64,000 bases of DNA from an uncultured Pelagibacteraceae bacterium (lineage in GTDB: Bacteria; Pseudomonadota; Alphaproteobacteria; Pelagibacterales; Pelagibacteraceae), in NCBI GenBank assembly GCA_902628525.1, contig CACOMZ010000004.1:1-64000 (forward strand), written 5' to 3'. Below are positions 32,254 to 41,743 of this stretch, in pieces; the stretch's first letter is position 1; each line of letters begins with the position of its first letter. Under the pieces are notes generated by a model. The model searched no databases. It worked only from the letters and a program-made list of their open reading frames with translations, and was not told where the DNA came from. Made by a program: the position numbers and the translations under genes.

Positions 32254-33508
32254 AAAAATAGCATTAATTGATTGTAATTCTTTTTATGTTTCTTGTGAGC
32301 GATTATTTAATCCTAAAATAAGAAGAAAACCAGTTGTTGTCTTATCTAATAATGATGGTTGTATTATTTCAAGATCAAATGAAGCAAAAGCATTAGGAAT
32401 TAAGATGGGCGAACCTTATTTTAAAGCAAAAGATATTATTATTAAAAATAAAGTTGAAGTATTTTCTTCAAACTATTCTTTATATGGAGATTTATCTAGA
32501 AGGGTAATGCGAACACTTAAAAGATTTAATTCAGAAATAGAAGTCTATTCTATTGATGAAGCTTTTTTAGATTTATCAAATTTTCCAGATCAAGATGTAG
32601 AAAAGGTTGGAAAAGAAATTAGAGAAACAGTTTTGCAATGGACTGGTATTCCAACAAGTATTGGAATAGCAAAAACGAAAACTTTAAGTAAAGTTGCAAA
32701 TCATATTGCAAAGAAAAAACAATCAGGGGTAACAAGCTTAATTGGAATAGAAAACCTAGATCCTATTTTAGAAAAAGTAGAAATCAATGATGTCTGGGGT
32801 GTTGGAAGACAATTGACTAAGTTTTATAAAAAACATGGGATTTACAATGCCAAACAGTTGAAAAATAAATCTAATACCTGGATTAAAAAATCATCAAATG
32901 TTTTAAGTTCGAGAACAGCAATGGAGCTTAGAGGAGTTTCTTGTATAGGTTTAGAGACAACTACCACTAAAAGAAAGAGCTGTGTTGTTTCAAGATCATT
33001 TGGCAAAAGAATTGAAACATTTCAAGAATTAAAAGAAGCAGTTGCAAATTATTGTTTAAATGCTTCTGAAAAAATTAGGTCAGAGTCTTTAGTTGCAAAA
33101 GCAATTACAGTATTTGTTAGAACTAGTCCTTTCCAAAGAAACTTTGGATATTACTCAAATGCAAAGACAGTTGATTTTCCTATTGCAACAAACAATAGTA
33201 TTGAAACAGTTAAGACAGCGGTTGCAATACTTGAGAGTATTTTTAAAAATGGTTATCGTTATCAAAAAGCAGGTGTGATGCTTACAGGATTGTCGAATGC
33301 AAGTGACAAAACAAATTTATTTACATCTGAGAAAGATGAAAAAATAAATAGCTTAATGAGATCAATTGATAATACCAATCACCGATATGGAAGATCTACT
33401 TTAAGTGTTGCAAGTGCTGGAGTTCATAAAAAATGGAATATGCGAAGGCAATATTCTTCTAAAATTGATACAGCTGACTTTTATTGTTTGCCCACTATTA
33501 GGGCTTGA
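32231..33508 (+). CDS. umuC: Y-family DNA polymerase V subunit UmuC
   Basis: [30 protein letters not shown]; start adjusted to MSSILRTKK (track ORF begins at 32222). Confidence 0.94.
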   Translation: MSSILRTKKIALIDCNSFYVSCERLFNPKIRRKPVVVLSNNDGCIISRSNEAKALGIKMGEPYFKAKDIIIKNKVEVFSSNYSLYGDLSRRVMRTLKRFNSEIEVYSIDEAFLDLSNFPDQDVEKVGKEIRETVLQWTGIPTSIGIAKTKTLSKVANHIAKKKQSGVTSLIGIENLDPILEKVEINDVWGVGRQLTKFYKKHGIYNAKQLKNKSNTWIKKSSNVLSSRTAMELRGVSCIGLETTTTKRKSCVVSRSFGKRIETFQELKEAVANYCLNASEKIRSESLVAKAITVFVRTSPFQRNFGYYSNAKTVDFPIATNNSIETVKTAVAILESIFKNGYRYQKAGVMLTGLSNASDKTNLFTSEKDEKINSLMRSIDNTNHRYGRSTLSVASAGVHKKWNMRRQYSSKIDTADFYCLPTIRA

Positions 33509-33538
33509 TTTATCTAGCTTTTTTAATAAAAAAGAGGC

Positions 33539-33760
33539 ATGCAAAACCAAGAAATAGTTAAAATAATTGAAAACCTTAAAGGCCGAAAAAATTACGAGGA
33601 AAAAAGAGCCGCTAAATTAGGTTTTGCTTCTCTTTATGATTACTTTGAAGACAAGATTTCAAAGAAACAAAAGGCTCTTGAAGACGAACAAAAAGAATTA
33701 GAAGCTGCAAAAGCTGACGATCAGCCAAAAGCTGCTAAAAAAAGCTGCGGTTGCTGCTAA
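33539..33760 (+). CDS. Small coiled-coil protein with Cys-rich C-terminus (..KKSCGCC)
   Basis: 73 aa; ORF starts 31 nt after umuC on the same strand; charged helix followed by SCGCC tail. Confidence 0.6.
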   Translation: MQNQEIVKIIENLKGRKNYEEKRAAKLGFASLYDYFEDKISKKQKALEDEQKELEAAKADDQPKAAKKSCGCC

Positions 33761-33770
33761 TCAAAATTAA

Positions 33771-34784
33771 TCAAAAAGGTCTTGGATTTTGTGGATAGCC
33801 AAGATTTTCACAGGTTGCTGGTTTATCACCCTCACCAGATGGAATACACTTACTAACAGATATTGCTCCATGAACTTGAGAGTTATTAGTTAGTTGATTG
33901 ATAATTTCATCACAACCACTCCATAAATCATCACATTTATCTGCTTTTCCAACATTAGAATAACGAATGACCGCATCTTTAATTTCTAAACCTTGATCAG
34001 TAGCATCTGTCATATAATTTCTATAAGGCCCAAATTTAAATCTTACTTTACTTGCTCCTCCTAAGACATCCCCAAAATAACTAGATCTTAACTTTCCATC
34101 AATCCATAAATGTAAAAATCCATCTTTAGCCCATTTTGCATTAATTAATAAATTTACCCATTTCCCTCTTAAAGGAGAAAATCTATCATCAAGGTGAACC
34201 ACATAACCATCAAAATAGTATTGTTCTCCAGCCTCATTTGGTGCAGCTTTATAATTTGGTCCATTAAATATCCATATAATACTATTATTATTTATATTTA
34301 GTCCAGGTCCTACGGCCTTTTCTCCTTCCTTTCCGTAAATCATTTTAAAATCAAATAAAGACAAATTGTGCTTAGATGTATTTATATTTTTCGGAATGAA
34401 ATAGCCAACTCGATACCATTTAGTTTTTCCTTTTTTAGTTGTGTATTTTTTGGGTTCATGAATTTGGAAACGCTGAGCGAAACCTGGTCTTCCCCATCTG
34501 TTCCAATCGTACTTGTGGCCTATATCAGAATAACTTAATTTAAATTCAATTCCTTTTTCTGCAACGCCCATATTATCCTCAAGATTATCGAAAAATTTAT
34601 AAAGTCCAGGTCGATTAGGAACATTTCTACTATTAAATTCCATTTTATTGTCTGATTGAGCTTTAAGAACGTAAAAAGCAAAATCTTTTTTTTCTTTTTT
34701 AGTCATTTTTGATTTGAAATCACCTGAGTAAGATTGTGATGGAAGCAAAAGAAGAGATAGAAGAATAATTAAAATTTTTTTCAT
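33771..34784 (-). CDS. Secreted polysaccharide-lyase-like protein (heparin lyase I-like jelly roll)
   Basis: Signal peptide MKKILIILLSLLLLPSQSYS; WYRVGYFIPKN..GKWVNLLINAKWAKDGFLHLWIDGKLRSSYFG..FKFGPYRNYM. Confidence 0.75.
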   Translation of the reverse strand: MKKILIILLSLLLLPSQSYSGDFKSKMTKKEKKDFAFYVLKAQSDNKMEFNSRNVPNRPGLYKFFDNLEDNMGVAEKGIEFKLSYSDIGHKYDWNRWGRPGFAQRFQIHEPKKYTTKKGKTKWYRVGYFIPKNINTSKHNLSLFDFKMIYGKEGEKAVGPGLNINNNSIIWIFNGPNYKAAPNEAGEQYYFDGYVVHLDDRFSPLRGKWVNLLINAKWAKDGFLHLWIDGKLRSSYFGDVLGGASKVRFKFGPYRNYMTDATDQGLEIKDAVIRYSNVGKADKCDDLWSGCDEIINQLTNNSQVHGAISVSKCIPSGEGDKPATCENLGYPQNPRPF

Positions 34785-34785
34785 T

Positions 34786-36027
34786 TTACTTTGAAATTAA
34801 CATTGGGTGTAATGTAAATACTCTAGATGGCTCAGATTTAATTTTTGGTAAATATTTATTATTAAAAGTATCGTTGTATTTTTTCATAATTACATCTGAA
34901 TTTTTATAATCTGGAAATTTGCTTATATATACTATCAAATAAGTTGAAGATTTAATAAAGCTTTTTGATGGTTTTTCAATTGATCCCCATCGATCACCCC
35001 CGTCTGGACACGAGATTGCATATATTTGATTTGTTTTGGAGGGATCCATTATTCCTTTGATTACAAAATCTGCTCCGTTATGTAAACTTCTATTATCCAC
35101 ATTATAATTAAATAAATCTCGTCCCGTTGCATCCTTTAATAGAGAGGCCATCATTAAAAGATATCCATAACTATCAGCATTATATTTTAAACCCATACCA
35201 CTTCTTTGAGTATCTATAGGAAAACTACCATCTGGTCGCATATCATTGACTGCAAGCTTAACCACATCAATTGAATGTTGCACTGCTTTCAAGTCATTAA
35301 CCATTAATCCCCAAATCATAGTAATATAAGAAGTTAAATAAGCTTTATTATCTTGCCTATCCTTCCATCTACTTTTTGCAACTTTCTTTACTAAATTATT
35401 TAACCAAGGTCCTAAAATCTTTCTTTCTTCTGCATCAAACTTATCCGCAATAACAGCTGTTGTTGTTAAGATTGAATTTATTAAAACCATCATTTGCCAA
35501 TCGACAGGTTTTTTTCCCCATGAAACATTAATACCCTTTCTTAGAGCATCTTTTTGAGCCCAATCTAATAATACGGTTTTAATTTTATCTATGTTTTCCT
35601 CATTATTACTAGCTCTTCCTGCATATGCTGCCTCTTGAAAATAATTCATTGCAAAATTAGCTTCTGCTACTTCCTCACCGTAACTTTCATCTAGTTTTAT
35701 TTTCTCAAGTGGTTTTGGAGCTCTACTTAAATTTAGCTTATGCTTATCTTCATTAGATAATTTGTAGAAAGGTGATATCCATTTGTTTTTAATAAAATAT
35801 TCTTCTTTTTGTTTAATTAATTTATATCCAAAACCTTCACCATAAGTTGGGTGCTCAAAACACTCTTTTGCTTTATTGTAAGCATTCCATAAAGCTTTTG
35901 TTTTACTTTTTGATAAAACCTTTTTAGGTTTTGAGGTTAAATCTAAATCTTTATAATTATCAATACTTTTTGCACAAGCAACTTGTGAAAATATTAAAAT
36001 ATAAAAAATAATTAATATTTTTTTCAT
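34786..36027 (-). CDS. Secreted alginate-lyase-family-like (alpha-toroid) protein
   Basis: Signal peptide; KKPVDWQMMVLINSILTTTAVIAD..NLVKKVAKSRWKDRQDNKAYLTSYITMIWGLMVND..MRPDGSFPIDTQRSGMGLKYNADSYGYLLMMASLL. Confidence 0.72.
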   Translation of the reverse strand: MKKILIIFYILIFSQVACAKSIDNYKDLDLTSKPKKVLSKSKTKALWNAYNKAKECFEHPTYGEGFGYKLIKQKEEYFIKNKWISPFYKLSNEDKHKLNLSRAPKPLEKIKLDESYGEEVAEANFAMNYFQEAAYAGRASNNEENIDKIKTVLLDWAQKDALRKGINVSWGKKPVDWQMMVLINSILTTTAVIADKFDAEERKILGPWLNNLVKKVAKSRWKDRQDNKAYLTSYITMIWGLMVNDLKAVQHSIDVVKLAVNDMRPDGSFPIDTQRSGMGLKYNADSYGYLLMMASLLKDATGRDLFNYNVDNRSLHNGADFVIKGIMDPSKTNQIYAISCPDGGDRWGSIEKPSKSFIKSSTYLIVYISKFPDYKNSDVIMKKYNDTFNNKYLPKIKSEPSRVFTLHPMLISK

Positions 36028-36028
36028 G

Positions 36029-37306
36029 TTAATTAATAGGTGTTAAAATTACTTTAACATTTTCAGTTTTTTTTTCATAATTTTCGAGAATACCTAAGCC
36101 TTCGTAATGAGAAGATTTATTCTCTAACATTATTGTAATATTAGAGGGATCATCAGTATCTAAATCTAATTTACCTTCAATTTCTAGGTTATCTTGGTGT
36201 TGTTTAAGTTTAATATTTTTTCGATATTTATCTGAAATAATTTTGCTTGAGCCTAATTTCTCAAAAAAAAATTTACCGTTTTTAATATTAATCTTATCGG
36301 AAACTATAAACTCATCCTTAATTATTTTTTTTGTTTCTTTATTAATATCAACCCAGTACCAACTTAGTTTGTATCTTCCCTCAATATTTAAATTTGTTGT
36401 AGGTAGATTTTTACAGTCATGAAATAAAGCTGCTTTCTTACATTTTTTTCCACTTTTAAAAGCATCATAATAAACAACTTGAGTTTCTACAGTTTTAAAC
36501 CTTTTTCCATTATAAATGCCAAACCTAAAACTAGGTCCCATTTTTTTTCCATCTTTTTTTCTTTTAAGTGATTTTCCAATCGTTTTACCTTTTGATTGAT
36601 AAACTTTTTTATCATTAATCCATAAATGAATGAAGCCATCTTCTTTTCCAGTCCAATTTACATTAAGTAAAAAGTCATGCCACTTATTATGTATTTCAGG
36701 ATAAGGTATAATTACTTTATTTACATAACCTCCACATTTTTCAACACCATCTTTAACCAATAATACTCCTTCGGGATCTAAATGAAAAAGCAATGGAATC
36801 TCTGGGCAATCTTCATCAAAACCAGAAGAGTTAATTCTATCTAATTGCTCAATGTAAGCAGTAGGCATTTTAAATTGCCCCAAAATTGTATAAGCGGGTT
36901 TAATATGATTTGTACCTTCTGGAATATACATAGACCACGCATACCAAACATTTCCAACATGTCCTTTTGCATTTTTTGGATAAGCTCCATCAAATGAAAC
37001 TTCACTTCTTCCCGCTTTGTTAGGTCTATCGCAATCACGTCGATGACAATCACCATCTCTCATCTCAAAACGTAATGAATATTTTCCATCTCTAACAATT
37101 TTTGTTTCATATCTTAAGTTCCAAGGATTAGGAGCAATTCTTCCATGAGTTTCTATTTTTCCCCACACTCCTGTTTTCTCAGGCCACTTAATAAATTTTA
37201 AATGTTTAAAAACATAATTTTCATCTAAGTATTTTTTTGGAGGATCTTTTGCTTGTGCAGATAAGGATAAAATTAAAATAGATAATATAAATAAAATTTT
37301 TTTCAT
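36029..37306 (-). CDS. Secreted heparin lyase I-like polysaccharide lyase
   Basis: RYETKIVRDGKYSLRFEMRDGDC..RSEVSF; WYAWSMYIPEG; HDFLLNVNWTGKEDGFIHLWINDKKVYQSKG; FRFGIYNG; extra C-terminal region. Confidence 0.75.
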   Translation of the reverse strand: MKKILFILSILILSLSAQAKDPPKKYLDENYVFKHLKFIKWPEKTGVWGKIETHGRIAPNPWNLRYETKIVRDGKYSLRFEMRDGDCHRRDCDRPNKAGRSEVSFDGAYPKNAKGHVGNVWYAWSMYIPEGTNHIKPAYTILGQFKMPTAYIEQLDRINSSGFDEDCPEIPLLFHLDPEGVLLVKDGVEKCGGYVNKVIIPYPEIHNKWHDFLLNVNWTGKEDGFIHLWINDKKVYQSKGKTIGKSLKRKKDGKKMGPSFRFGIYNGKRFKTVETQVVYYDAFKSGKKCKKAALFHDCKNLPTTNLNIEGRYKLSWYWVDINKETKKIIKDEFIVSDKINIKNGKFFFEKLGSSKIISDKYRKNIKLKQHQDNLEIEGKLDLDTDDPSNITIMLENKSSHYEGLGILENYEKKTENVKVILTPIN

Positions 37307-37315
37307 ATAACTAAT

Positions 37316-38305
37316 TTAATTAGACTCAAGTCTTCTTAATTTTCTTTTTAATTTCTTTATTTTCTTTGAAATTTCAGCATCATAATTTTTTTTAGCTTTT
37401 GCAGTTAAAACAGCAATTTCGTCTTGAATTAATTCAGCTTCACTTTTTTTAATCTCAGTTTCGAGTTTATAATCTAATTCTAAACTTTTTTCTGATTTAC
37501 CAAATCTGATTTTATCATAATAAACAACCGTTGTTCCTCCGTCTCTACCTAATTCCCATATACGGTCTAGCCAGTTCCTATAGACGCCAATCTTTATGTT
37601 TGCTTTTAGATTTTTTGCATAAAAAGTTGGACCTTGATAATCATAAATCATTTTACCATCAGCCCATATTTTATAATAACCATTATCTTTATGAGACCAG
37701 TTAGCATTGACGACAATATCTGTCCATTTACCTATTACATCTACACTTTTACTCTCCTCCCAATCAGCTACTGCATTGAAAAAAGTATATTTACCATCAC
37801 CGTGATCAAAATTTGCAAGCTGCTGATATCCAGTTCCATCGTTGTGATCAAATTGAAATAACTTCAAACTTGAAGGACTTAAAAATTCTTGTCCTTCAGG
37901 AATATAAATTGACCAGGCATACCATTTTTTACCTTTATAAAATTTTTTTGTACCCATCTCTGCTCTTTCAGACTTACCATTTGTCCTTTCGCAATCATTG
38001 TTGGGTTGATTTTCATTAGCTAATTCTTTCTTATCAAATGAACCCCAACACTCACCTGGTCTAACTTCAAACCTAAGACTTAATTTACCATCTCTGACAG
38101 GATGACCATCCTCTTTAGATACAATTTGAATCTGATGATCTAAACCTTTCGTTCTTATGCTTACTTGCCAAACGCACCCTGTACCTTTTGATATATCTTT
38201 TGGTAAACAGAATTGTTCGTCTTTTTGATCTGAAATTGATTTTGCATTAACTGGTATATTCCAAAATAAAAATAGACCAAAAAAAGTTAATAAAATTTTT
38301 TTCAT
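37316..38305 (-). CDS. Secreted heparin lyase I-like polysaccharide lyase
   Basis: RDGKLSLRFEVRPGECWG; KWYAWSIYIPEGQEF; GKWTDIVVNANWSHKDNGYYKIWADGKMIYDYQGP; IKIGVYRNW. Confidence 0.78.
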   Translation of the reverse strand: MKKILLTFFGLFLFWNIPVNAKSISDQKDEQFCLPKDISKGTGCVWQVSIRTKGLDHQIQIVSKEDGHPVRDGKLSLRFEVRPGECWGSFDKKELANENQPNNDCERTNGKSERAEMGTKKFYKGKKWYAWSIYIPEGQEFLSPSSLKLFQFDHNDGTGYQQLANFDHGDGKYTFFNAVADWEESKSVDVIGKWTDIVVNANWSHKDNGYYKIWADGKMIYDYQGPTFYAKNLKANIKIGVYRNWLDRIWELGRDGGTTVVYYDKIRFGKSEKSLELDYKLETEIKKSEAELIQDEIAVLTAKAKKNYDAEISKKIKKLKRKLRRLESN

Positions 38306-39256
38306 TTAATTAAATAAAGTATCTACCTCAATTTTCTGGCTCTCTAATTTTTCACAACTGTAACCTAGTTGTTCTAATTTAAGTTTTGAGCATTTTTTTT
38401 TAGCATATCTAATTTCATCATAATAATTTATTTGTGTATGTGGATGAACACCGTCCTCTGCCATTCTATATATTCCAAATTGCATTGCTGAATTATTGCT
38501 CCATTCTTTTCTTTCATTAGGTGGTTTTATAGGTCCTTGATAATGGTAAACCAGTTTGCCATTGATCCACATTTTCAGATACCCGCTATCTTTTGAAGTA
38601 TAGTTAACATTCATTATGACATCATTCCATTTATCGAATAATTCATTTCTATCCATAATTTTGACGTTAGCATTCTCTTTCCAGCTAACTGAACAACCAT
38701 CATTACCTTTCGCGTTTTTTTTTTTATAAATTTCTGGTGCATTACAAGCCGTACGTCTTTGCCAATAAAGACCTTCTGGCCTTAGATCGGTATTAAACAT
38801 TGGTGCCCAATCACCGTCATTATGGATTTGCCAAATTGAATTATGGCCCTCAAATGGAGTATCAAATTTTTCTACATACCAAGAGATCGTATGCCAAACA
38901 TTTCCATTAAAAGTAAAAATTTTATCTATATTAGAGGGTAACAATTCATATCTTTCAGATCCAAAAGGGCCATTATTACAATCATCCCATCTTTTAGATG
39001 TTTTACCGCAACTTCCACTTCTTAATTCAAATCTTAAGGCAGTCTTTCCATACCTTACATTGTCAGTTATTTCTTGAATTGCGTAAGGCTTCCAATGTTC
39101 CATTATATAACTGAACTTCCATTTATGCGGCCACTTATAAAATACATCCCCTTTTGTTTTTATTACTCTATTTTTTTTGATTTTTAATGTGTTTGACTCT
39201 GCTGGAATGCTCCAGAATATACTTAAACTAAAAAATATTAATAAAATTTTTTTCAC
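38306..39256 (-). CDS. Secreted heparin lyase I-like polysaccharide lyase (start refined to GTG at 39256)
   Basis: VRYGKTALRFELRSGSCG; WHTISWYVEKF; DKWNDVIMNVNYTSKDSGYLKMWINGKLVYHYQGP; MQFGIYRM; signal peptide begins VKKILLIFFSLSIFWSIPAES, so the track start at 39298 is over-extended. Confidence 0.78.
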   Translation of the reverse strand: MKKILLIFFSLSIFWSIPAESNTLKIKKNRVIKTKGDVFYKWPHKWKFSYIMEHWKPYAIQEITDNVRYGKTALRFELRSGSCGKTSKRWDDCNNGPFGSERYELLPSNIDKIFTFNGNVWHTISWYVEKFDTPFEGHNSIWQIHNDGDWAPMFNTDLRPEGLYWQRRTACNAPEIYKKKNAKGNDGCSVSWKENANVKIMDRNELFDKWNDVIMNVNYTSKDSGYLKMWINGKLVYHYQGPIKPPNERKEWSNNSAMQFGIYRMAEDGVHPHTQINYYDEIRYAKKKCSKLKLEQLGYSCEKLESQKIEVDTLFN

Positions 39257-40563
39257 TATCCTCCAAAAGCAACTTGACTTGAATAATGAACATAACATCC
39301 ATCTTCATGCTTATCAGTACATTTTTTCATAGCATCTTCAATAGCTTGCTCTTTACTGTCTGTTCTAACTTTAATTAAAACTTTTTCATCTAATTTATTT
39401 TTTACTATAGCGATATACTCAAATTTTTTTTTAGCTTTTTTTTTTGTATCAATCCATTTTCCTGGATAAACGCATTTGTTATCAATCAAAGCCCATCTTG
39501 CAGTAAAATTTTTATTTTTCTCATTTTTAATAAACTTCTTAACATTTTTATTAGCAAATATTTTTTCAGTTAATTTTGAGTCTTTATAAGCATAAAGATA
39601 TGCTGGAACCCAAGAATAAGTTGGATTATCAATAATTTGCTTTTTATAATCTCCAATAGCTGATTTATTTTTTTTAGCCCAAGGATAAATTAGACTATTA
39701 TCTAAATCTGCATCTAGCATAAATTCAACTGCTCTGTGTATTTTATCATTAAATTTTTCATTAAATGGGTCTCGCTCAGAGTCTTTTAATAAATATGCTA
39801 AAAACATTATAATATTTAATGTTCTTCCAGTATAGAAAATAGCTCTACTCCCTCTCGCTGCTTCAACTGGTAGTACAATATGTTTATCATTTAAAATCTC
39901 AAATTCTTTATCTAAATATTTATTAAATATTTTTTCACCTTTAGATAAAAGTTTCTCGTCTTCAAAAATACCTCCAGCTAAAATAAAACTTCTTGCAGAA
40001 TTTAAACTATGATTATTTAGACCTTGAGGTCTTCTTGAAACATCGTTCTTCTTCACTGATTTGATTGCCCATTTTTTAATTAATTGATTTGTCTTTTTTT
40101 CAATAGGAATTTTTTCTTTAGCTACCCAGTAAGCAAACAAGACATGGCTTAAAATATGATTATTAATAAATGTTGCTTCATACCAATCATTATTATCTGG
40201 TCCCCCATAGTTTTTCATTATTGCTTTATTTTCTGCTAAATATTTGGCGTGCTGAACTATTTTTTCACATATTTTTTTGTCACCTAGTAAACAAGACATA
40301 GATGCCTCTCTATATCTTGTTTCTATCCAATATATATTTTTTAAAAGACCTTCTTCTCGATAGGTTGCTCCACTTTCAAATTTAAAGTCTAACTTAAGTT
40401 TTATAAATGTATTTTTGTAAACATCATAATCCATATTTGAAAAACGATTTTTTTTGGGTGCACTACATTCACCAGTTGCTCTATCAAGATTAAAACTTTT
40501 TGCCTGAACACTTGAGTTTGAAAATAAAATTGTAAATAAAATTAATAAAAATATTTTTTTCAT
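39256..40563 (-). CDS. Secreted alginate-lyase-like (alpha-toroid) protein with C-terminal DUF4189-like segment
   Basis: Signal peptide; GGPDNNDWYEATFINNHILSHVLFAYWVAKEKI..RRPQGLNNHSLNSARSFILAG; C-terminus YIAIVKNKLDEKVLIKVRTDSKEQAIEDAMKKCTDKHEDGCYVHYSS. Confidence 0.65.
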   Translation of the reverse strand: MKKIFLLILFTILFSNSSVQAKSFNLDRATGECSAPKKNRFSNMDYDVYKNTFIKLKLDFKFESGATYREEGLLKNIYWIETRYREASMSCLLGDKKICEKIVQHAKYLAENKAIMKNYGGPDNNDWYEATFINNHILSHVLFAYWVAKEKIPIEKKTNQLIKKWAIKSVKKNDVSRRPQGLNNHSLNSARSFILAGGIFEDEKLLSKGEKIFNKYLDKEFEILNDKHIVLPVEAARGSRAIFYTGRTLNIIMFLAYLLKDSERDPFNEKFNDKIHRAVEFMLDADLDNSLIYPWAKKNKSAIGDYKKQIIDNPTYSWVPAYLYAYKDSKLTEKIFANKNVKKFIKNEKNKNFTARWALIDNKCVYPGKWIDTKKKAKKKFEYIAIVKNKLDEKVLIKVRTDSKEQAIEDAMKKCTDKHEDGCYVHYSSQVAFGG

Positions 40564-40604
40564 GTATTTGTAATTAACATTGAAAATTTATAATGACTTC
40601 CTCT

Positions 40605-41567
40605 TTATTGTTTCATTTTTATTTCGGGTAATGGCTTATTCCATTTAATTGATTTAGAAATTTTTTTACCATGTGTTTTATCCCTCCAGGAGCTTTTTTT
40701 AAACCTTACGTGGGAAATTGAATCTTTTTTATCTGATGAGTAAGAGCATTTATCTTGACTCAATATTTCTTCACATTTATCGCTAAATCCAAATTCTTTT
40801 ACTGTTACTGATTGAGTTGGGATTGTTTCTAAAGACATTTGCTCAAGCCATCTATAGAAACCCCACTTAAAAGTATACCCATTTCCTATTGTGAAATTAG
40901 GGCCATAAACCTCAAAAATTCTTTTATCATCAAGCCATCCTATAATTTCACCGTTTTCTTTTTTTGAAGCCAAAATTTTAAGGCTTAGAGTTCTATAATC
41001 TTTATAATCTTTGACATAACCAAGATAAAATTTATACCCAATTTTATCAAAATTAGTATTGTCTGGATCTCCTTGGAGATAAAATACTTCTTTTGTAAAA
41101 TTTATCTGATGAGCAAGTCGATTATCAGAATATTGGAATTTCATCCATGGTAACAGCCTAGAATTACCCTTGTTAGCAATTACTTGAAATAAAGAACCAC
41201 CTAAATTATTTTTAATTGGAAATTCATTTAATTTAAATTTGTATTTTACATAAACTGGTTTTTTAAATTTTCTAGGTTTTTTTGCATTTGCCATCTCCCA
41301 TCTCTGATTTCTCTCGCCAGTTCTTCCCCAATCATCTTTATGTCCTTTAAACTTTGTATCCAGAGTAATTTTAATAGCTTTTCCATTTTCATCTTCAACA
41401 ATTGATAGAGCCTTTTTTTTAGATATTGATCTAGTATCATTTACTAGCTCTTTTTTTGCTTTACCGATTAAAATCTCTTTTTTTAAAAATTTGTAAGGAT
41501 TGTCCTTTGAATAAGAAACATTTGATGACAGTAAAGTTAAAATAATAATTATGAAAATTTTCTTCAT
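40605..41567 (-). CDS. Secreted heparin lyase I-like polysaccharide lyase (divergent copy)
   Basis: Signal peptide; GERNQRWEMANAKK; YVKYKFKLNEFPIKNNLGGSLFQV; WLDDKRIFEVYGPNF; FKWGFYRWLEQ. Confidence 0.68.
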   Translation of the reverse strand: MKKIFIIIILTLLSSNVSYSKDNPYKFLKKEILIGKAKKELVNDTRSISKKKALSIVEDENGKAIKITLDTKFKGHKDDWGRTGERNQRWEMANAKKPRKFKKPVYVKYKFKLNEFPIKNNLGGSLFQVIANKGNSRLLPWMKFQYSDNRLAHQINFTKEVFYLQGDPDNTNFDKIGYKFYLGYVKDYKDYRTLSLKILASKKENGEIIGWLDDKRIFEVYGPNFTIGNGYTFKWGFYRWLEQMSLETIPTQSVTVKEFGFSDKCEEILSQDKCSYSSDKKDSISHVRFKKSSWRDKTHGKKISKSIKWNKPLPEIKMKQ

Positions 41568-41577
41568 TTACCTTTTT

Positions 41578-41625
41578 TTATATTAGAAGAAAAATTAATG
41601 GAATAACAACAAACAATTTTTTCAT
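41578..41625 (-). CDS. Orphan 15-codon signal-peptide-like ORF (MKKLFVVIPLIFLLI*)
   Basis: Read by hand on the minus strand; 5' of the 320-aa lyase-like gene; no mature domain follows. Confidence 0.3.
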   Translation of the reverse strand: MKKLFVVIPLIFLLI

Positions 41626-41743
41626 ATTTTAAATTTTTTAAAACGTTTGTTGTCCCTTGATTTAAAAGTCAGCACAACCAGACTTTGTATAATTAATATT
41701 AACTATTAAGATTGTGATGTCAATTGTAAGAGTTAGTGTTAAT

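Noticed and set aside
38306-39298. N-terminal extension MLCSLFKSSCFWRI of the 38306 gene
   Set aside because: It overlaps the end of the upstream gene and precedes an obvious signal peptide starting with GTG at 39256.
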